This document shows, piece after piece, positions 60,720 through 64,000 of a stretch of DNA of 64,000 nucleotides. Position 1 is the stretch's first letter, and each line of letters starts with the position of its first letter. The position numbers were made by a program, and so were the translations under genes. The stretch is from assembly GCF_017948245.1 (NCBI RefSeq), contig NZ_CP072865.1, positions 3,373,501-3,437,500 on the forward strand, read 5' to 3'. Source of the DNA: Rhizobium sp. NLR16a. Lineage in GTDB: Bacteria; Pseudomonadota; Alphaproteobacteria; Rhizobiales; Rhizobiaceae. The notes under the pieces are model-generated. The model made no database searches and had not been told where the DNA came from. It saw only the letters and a list, made by a program, of their open reading frames with translations.

Positions 60720-62079
60720 TGAAGCCTCCATCCGTCCGCTGCGCCACCTGATTGTGGCGCTCGCGCGCCTCGCTGCCCTGCCCTTGCTGCGGCAGCGACT
60801 GCTGCTGGGAGGCCTGCCCCTGGCCGTCGGCCTGGTTGCCAACGTCGGCCCGCTCGACGGGGGCCAGGCTGATGGTAACGTTTTCGACCGCATAGCCCTG
60901 GCTGCGCAGAGATTCGAGAATCTTGCCGTGATCTTCCTTCAGCTGCCGGTAGGCTGTGCCGGTTTCGACCTTGAGGTCGACGTTCAGGGCGTCGCCAGCC
61001 AGGCGCATGGTCGCCGTCACCAGGCCAAGATCGATCGGGTTCATCTGGATCTTCAGCGTATTGACCACCTTGCCGGTGCTCGTCCATTCCGCCGCGTTGG
61101 AGAGCGCCGAACTCGGCTGCATGGCGCGCGCCCATTCGGAGTCACCAGCGAGAGCCGCGGTGACCGCGGCGGAATTGGTGTTCTGCGCCAAGCCGATATA
61201 GCGGCGCGATTCGAGGACCGAGACGTTTTCGACATCGGTCTTCTTCGCACCGTCCTTCGGCCCGGCCTGTTCCGCGCCGCGGTGAACGTCCATCGACACG
61301 CCGCGGCCATCGGCGCGACTGATCCGGAACGTCCGGCCGTCGGCGGCTTCGGTGTTCTCGGCGCCGGGAACCCTGATATCATCAGCCTTGACGCTTTCGA
61401 CATTGCCGCTGACGACCGCCAGGGCGTCGGATGCGTGCCCGCTCGTTTTGGCGTCGACACCAACGGTCGTCTTCTCGGCAGATCCGGCCTCGCCGGTCTT
61501 GGTGAGGGCTTGATGGACGGCTGCCACGGCTGGCGAAGCCGTGCCATTGGCGGCCTCCTGCTTCAGCAGCCCGAGCACATCGGAAATGCCGCCGTCATCG
61601 GCCTCACTGTCCGTATCCGCATCTGTTTTCGGGATCTCCGCCTTGACGCGCTTGACGCCCTTGGCCGCCTGCGCGGCCTCGTCGGCGGATTGATCCTCGG
61701 CATCGAGCTTGCCGACGCCGACCGGCGGTTTGAGCCCATCCTTTGCAGGTCTTGCCGCGGCCTTTTCGACATTGGCGATCGTCTCCGGCTGCACCTCGGC
61801 CTGTGCCTTGAGCGCGGCGCCGCCGAGATCGATCAGCGGTTTGGCGCCGCTGCGGCTGCGGATCGTTCGTGTCACTTTCCCTGGATCGCCATCGGCGACA
61901 CTTTGATCCGGCTGCGCATCGTCGGGCGCGTCGTCGAAGGCGCTGCCGCCTGTCTTGGCAAGCACATCGGAGAAGCCGCCCTGCTGACCGGTGGCATCGC
62001 CCTTTCCAGCCTTGGCGGATTTCGCGGCCGCAGCCGCCTCCGCACCAGAGGCTCCGCCCGAGACGCTCAAATCCATCAT
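60640..62079 (-). CDS. fliK: flagellar hook-length control protein FliK (formerly MotD in rhizobia)
   Basis: 479 residues. A long Ala/Asp/Lys-rich low-complexity N-terminal part (about 1-310) acts as the ruler, with a folded C-terminal hook domain at about 330-415: TLKIQMNPIDLGLVTATMRL, AYRQLKEDHGKILESLRSQG and YAVENVTISLAPVERAD. The tail is Gln/Gly-rich. It switches export from hook to filament proteins. The start overlaps the motC stop by 4 bases; the end overlaps the lytic transglycosylase by 80 bases. Confidence 0.9.
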   Translation of the reverse strand: MMDLSVSGGASGAEAAAAAKSAKAGKGDATGQQGGFSDVLAKTGGSAFDDAPDDAQPDQSVADGDPGKVTRTIRSRSGAKPLIDLGGAALKAQAEVQPETIANVEKAAARPAKDGLKPPVGVGKLDAEDQSADEAAQAAKGVKRVKAEIPKTDADTDSEADDGGISDVLGLLKQEAANGTASPAVAAVHQALTKTGEAGSAEKTTVGVDAKTSGHASDALAVVSGNVESVKADDIRVPGAENTEAADGRTFRISRADGRGVSMDVHRGAEQAGPKDGAKKTDVENVSVLESRRYIGLAQNTNSAAVTAALAGDSEWARAMQPSSALSNAAEWTSTGKVVNTLKIQMNPIDLGLVTATMRLAGDALNVDLKVETGTAYRQLKEDHGKILESLRSQGYAVENVTISLAPVERADVGNQADGQGQASQQQSLPQQGQGSEARERHNQVAQRTDGGFNGAGETGIEDVFAGGARSSSAGGVYL

Positions 62080-63371
62080 TGTTCGTTGCCTTCCTGCGCC
62101 AGCAGACCATCGATCTCGTCGAGCTTGGACCGGCTGGTCGTCACAAATGCGTTGAATGAGGAGTCGGTATCCTGGCTCTGGCCAGTCGATGCCACACCTC
62201 CCGGAACAGGCTCGGGAGGCGCGCTTGGCGTCCCCGGTTGCGTGGCTATCGCAGCAGCCTTTTCAGAAGTGATTTCTTGATGAGAAGTGTTAGGATTGGA
62301 TGCTTGCGTCAAGCTTGCCGGATCCGGCGCACGCAGGATCTGCTCGGCAACGGACCGCGCCGCCGCCTGCAGCGCCTGATCCCGCGGCGAAAGCGTTTCA
62401 CCATCGATGTCGCTGACGTTCTTCGCCGCCTGGTCGATATCGTCCGTCGGAAGGCCGGCCATACCGCCATAAAAATCTGCCAGCGGGCCGAAGGCATTGT
62501 CGGTACCCGCGCTAAGCAGCTGCACATGTTCGACCGCCATGCGCGCCAGCTCAGGCTTGCCCGCTATCGCTGCAGCGCGGGCGATGCGCAGATAGACCTC
62601 GCGCTGGCGCGGGGCATCCATGAAGGAGAGGATATCGACGACATCATGCGGTTTCACATCGTGATCATGGGCGACGACGAGCTTGACGAAAAGATCGGCG
62701 AACTGGCTAGCATAGGGCGAATGCAGGAAGCGTCTGGCATAACGCTGCGAATAGGCGAGCCCCTTGTCGAGCATTCCCTTGTCGACGCAGATGGCGAGGG
62801 AACGGCGCAAGGCCGCCTCCTCGACAATCGTGCCCGGCGCGGCCAGACGTGCCTGGTCGTAGAGGCCAAGCGCATCTGTCGGTTTGCTGGCGATCATCAC
62901 GTTGCCGCCGATCAGCGCCAGGTATGGACCGATCTTCTTGTCGCGATATTCCTTAGCGGTTTCCTCCAGCGTCTTGGCGACGAGCAGCCCCTTGCCCGTC
63001 AGATATTTGCGCAGCACATCGGTGACGCGGTTGTCGAAATAGCCGTTGACGTCATGGGCGATCAGATATTCGAGCGTCTGGGGATTGCCGCCGCTCATCG
63101 TATAGATCAGCGCCGCATCGACATTGCGGTCGTCATCGAAAATCTTTGTATCGGCCGTTCGCAGCCGTTCGTCGATGGTTCCCAACATGAAGCGCTGCAT
63201 TTCGCCGGCCGAATGATCGCCGGCGACGACGGAATCCTGTACGAACTGCAGCGACCGCAGCATCTTGTACGGCGCAAGATCGTCCGGATCCTGCGCTTTG
63301 CCTGCGGCAGGCGAAAGCATCGCCAGGCCGAGGGCCATAAATCCGACGTAGCGATGCTGCCGACGCGCCAT
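62076..63371 (-). CDS. motC: periplasmic motility protein MotC
   Basis: 431 residues from the ATG at 63371 (MARRQHRYVGFMALGLAML), with a signal peptide cut near GKAQ. The body is helical, with repeat-like pairs (AEEAALRRSLAICV style), and includes SLQFVQDSVVAGDHSAGEMQ, SGGNPQTLEYLIAHDVNGYF and DVVDILSFMDAPRQREVYLR. MotC is an alphaproteobacterial periplasmic partner of MotB needed for motor rotation in Sinorhizobium. It lies 10 bases after motB and overlaps fliK by 4 bases. Confidence 0.88.
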   Translation of the reverse strand: MARRQHRYVGFMALGLAMLSPAAGKAQDPDDLAPYKMLRSLQFVQDSVVAGDHSAGEMQRFMLGTIDERLRTADTKIFDDDRNVDAALIYTMSGGNPQTLEYLIAHDVNGYFDNRVTDVLRKYLTGKGLLVAKTLEETAKEYRDKKIGPYLALIGGNVMIASKPTDALGLYDQARLAAPGTIVEEAALRRSLAICVDKGMLDKGLAYSQRYARRFLHSPYASQFADLFVKLVVAHDHDVKPHDVVDILSFMDAPRQREVYLRIARAAAIAGKPELARMAVEHVQLLSAGTDNAFGPLADFYGGMAGLPTDDIDQAAKNVSDIDGETLSPRDQALQAAARSVAEQILRAPDPASLTQASNPNTSHQEITSEKAAAIATQPGTPSAPPEPVPGGVASTGQSQDTDSSFNAFVTTSRSKLDEIDGLLAQEGNEQ

Positions 63372-63381
63372 CCGACTATCC

Positions 63382-64000
63382 CTATTCCGCCTGCACCAGG
63401 ATCTCGATCCGACGGTTGGCCGCATTGAACGGGTCGGCGGGAAGCTTCAGCCGACGGTCGGCGAAACCGGAGACCTGGGAGACGCGCGTCTCGTCCAGCC
63501 CGCCGCGCACGAGCATGTAATAGGCGCTCTGGGCGCGATCCATCGAAAGCCGCCAGTTCTCGTTCTGCCCGCCCTTGTATTGGCGCCCGTCCGTGTGGCC
63601 GCGGACGGCGACTGCGCCCCCCCTCTCCTTCAGGATCGTCCCGATCTTTTCCATGGCGAGCACCATCTCCTGGCGCGGAACGGCCGAACCGATATTGAAC
63701 ATCGAATCGTCGTTCTGGTCGGAGATGCTGACCAGCAGGCCGCCTTCGGCTGCCGTCACTGTCAGGCCTTCGGCGAGCTTGCCGGCAACACCGCCGATCT
63801 GTTGCGCGATCTCCGCCTGAAGCTGTTCGGCTTCCTTCTTCTGCTGCTCGGTCCCAGCCGCGCTCTTGTCGGCTTCCTTCTGATGCTCGACGTCCTTCCG
63901 AGCTTCCGCCTTCTTCTCCTCAGGCGCCCTGCCATCCGTCGCCTTGCCGTCCCTGGTCTCGGCGGGGCCGGTCGTTTCCTTGGTCTGCTTGGCTTCCTTG
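63382..64000 (-). CDS. motB: flagellar motor protein MotB, C-terminal part (runs off the window)
   Basis: The frame is open to the right edge, so only the last about 205 residues are seen. It starts in a Lys/Glu-rich linker (KEAKQTKETTGPAETRDGKA) followed by helices EAEQLQAEIAQQIGGVAGKL and a peptidoglycan-binding OmpA-like domain: SDQNDDSMFNIGSAVPRQEM, AVRGHTDGRQYKGGQNENWR, LSMDRAQSAYYMLVRGGLDE and a terminal NRRIEILVQAE. It anchors the stator to the cell wall. The long charged linker resembles rhizobial MotB, which binds MotC. Confidence 0.92.
   Translation of the reverse strand, partial: KEAKQTKETTGPAETRDGKATDGRAPEEKKAEARKDVEHQKEADKSAAGTEQQKKEAEQLQAEIAQQIGGVAGKLAEGLTVTAAEGGLLVSISDQNDDSMFNIGSAVPRQEMVLAMEKIGTILKERGGAVAVRGHTDGRQYKGGQNENWRLSMDRAQSAYYMLVRGGLDETRVSQVSGFADRRLKLPADPFNAANRRIEILVQAE

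Noticed and set aside
60720..60893. Longer N-terminus for the lytic transglycosylase
   Set aside because: The extension is Arg/Ser/Pro-rich antisense-like sequence within fliK and would bury the signal peptide; the ATG at 60719 has a proper ribosome-binding site.

Overview
The window looks like chromosomal DNA of a Rhizobium of the R. leguminosarum/R. etli group. It is GC-rich, its tRNA-His lacks the extra 5' guanosine (an alphaproteobacterial trait), and it carries gene sets typical of rhizobia: an agl alpha-glucoside operon beside zwf-pgl-edd, and a flagellar run motB-motC-fliK-rem-flgEKL-flaF-flbT-flgD-fliQ-flhA-fliR.

Layout. 1-4281 (minus) is the N-terminal 1427 codons of a giant secreted serralysin-like metalloprotease followed by at least 13 RTX-type repeat units; its C-terminus lies beyond the left edge. 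A roughly 700-base stretch with no credible gene separates it from tRNA-His. 5-12 kb carries polyhydroxybutyrate (PHB)-linked genes: a phasin and acetoacetyl-CoA synthetase (both minus), with a very large PAS histidine kinase of the PdhS/DivJ/PleC type between them. In the gap between the kinase and the synthetase lies a probable small RNA with CCUCC-bearing hairpins, which I judge the most interesting non-coding item here. 12-18 kb has an AsmA-like protein and the polyamine importer potFGHI. 18-22.5 kb has an ScfR/RamB-type regulator divergent from isocitrate lyase, a LysR regulator and small unknown proteins. 22.7-27.3 kb holds two chemoreceptors sharing nearly the same signalling domain. 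27.5-32 kb has a small membrane protein, a flavoprotein, and a glutamine-synthetase-like/FAD-oxidase pair for gamma-glutamyl-polyamine catabolism. 32-36 kb is the Entner-Doudoroff operon zwf-pgl-edd. 36-45 kb is a degenerate PilZ-like protein and the agl operon with its LacI regulator. 44.5-48.4 kb has folD, a Wzz/GumC-like chain-length protein and a WecG/TagA glycosyltransferase. 48.6-64 kb is a minus-strand flagellar cluster running from motB (cut by the right edge) down to a FliL-like membrane protein.

How the parts fit. Sugar import (agl), the Entner-Doudoroff enzymes, isocitrate lyase, acetoacetyl-CoA synthetase and the phasin together handle carbon uptake, PHB storage and remobilisation. 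Three of these promoters (phasin, acetoacetyl-CoA synthetase, zwf) share a TGC-N3-GCA element that could be the operator of the PHB-responsive regulator PhaR/AniA. Polyamine import and polyamine breakdown sit about 11 kb apart. Two chemoreceptors and the flagellar cluster account for much of the rest. All function calls rest on reading motifs and gene order; no database search was run.
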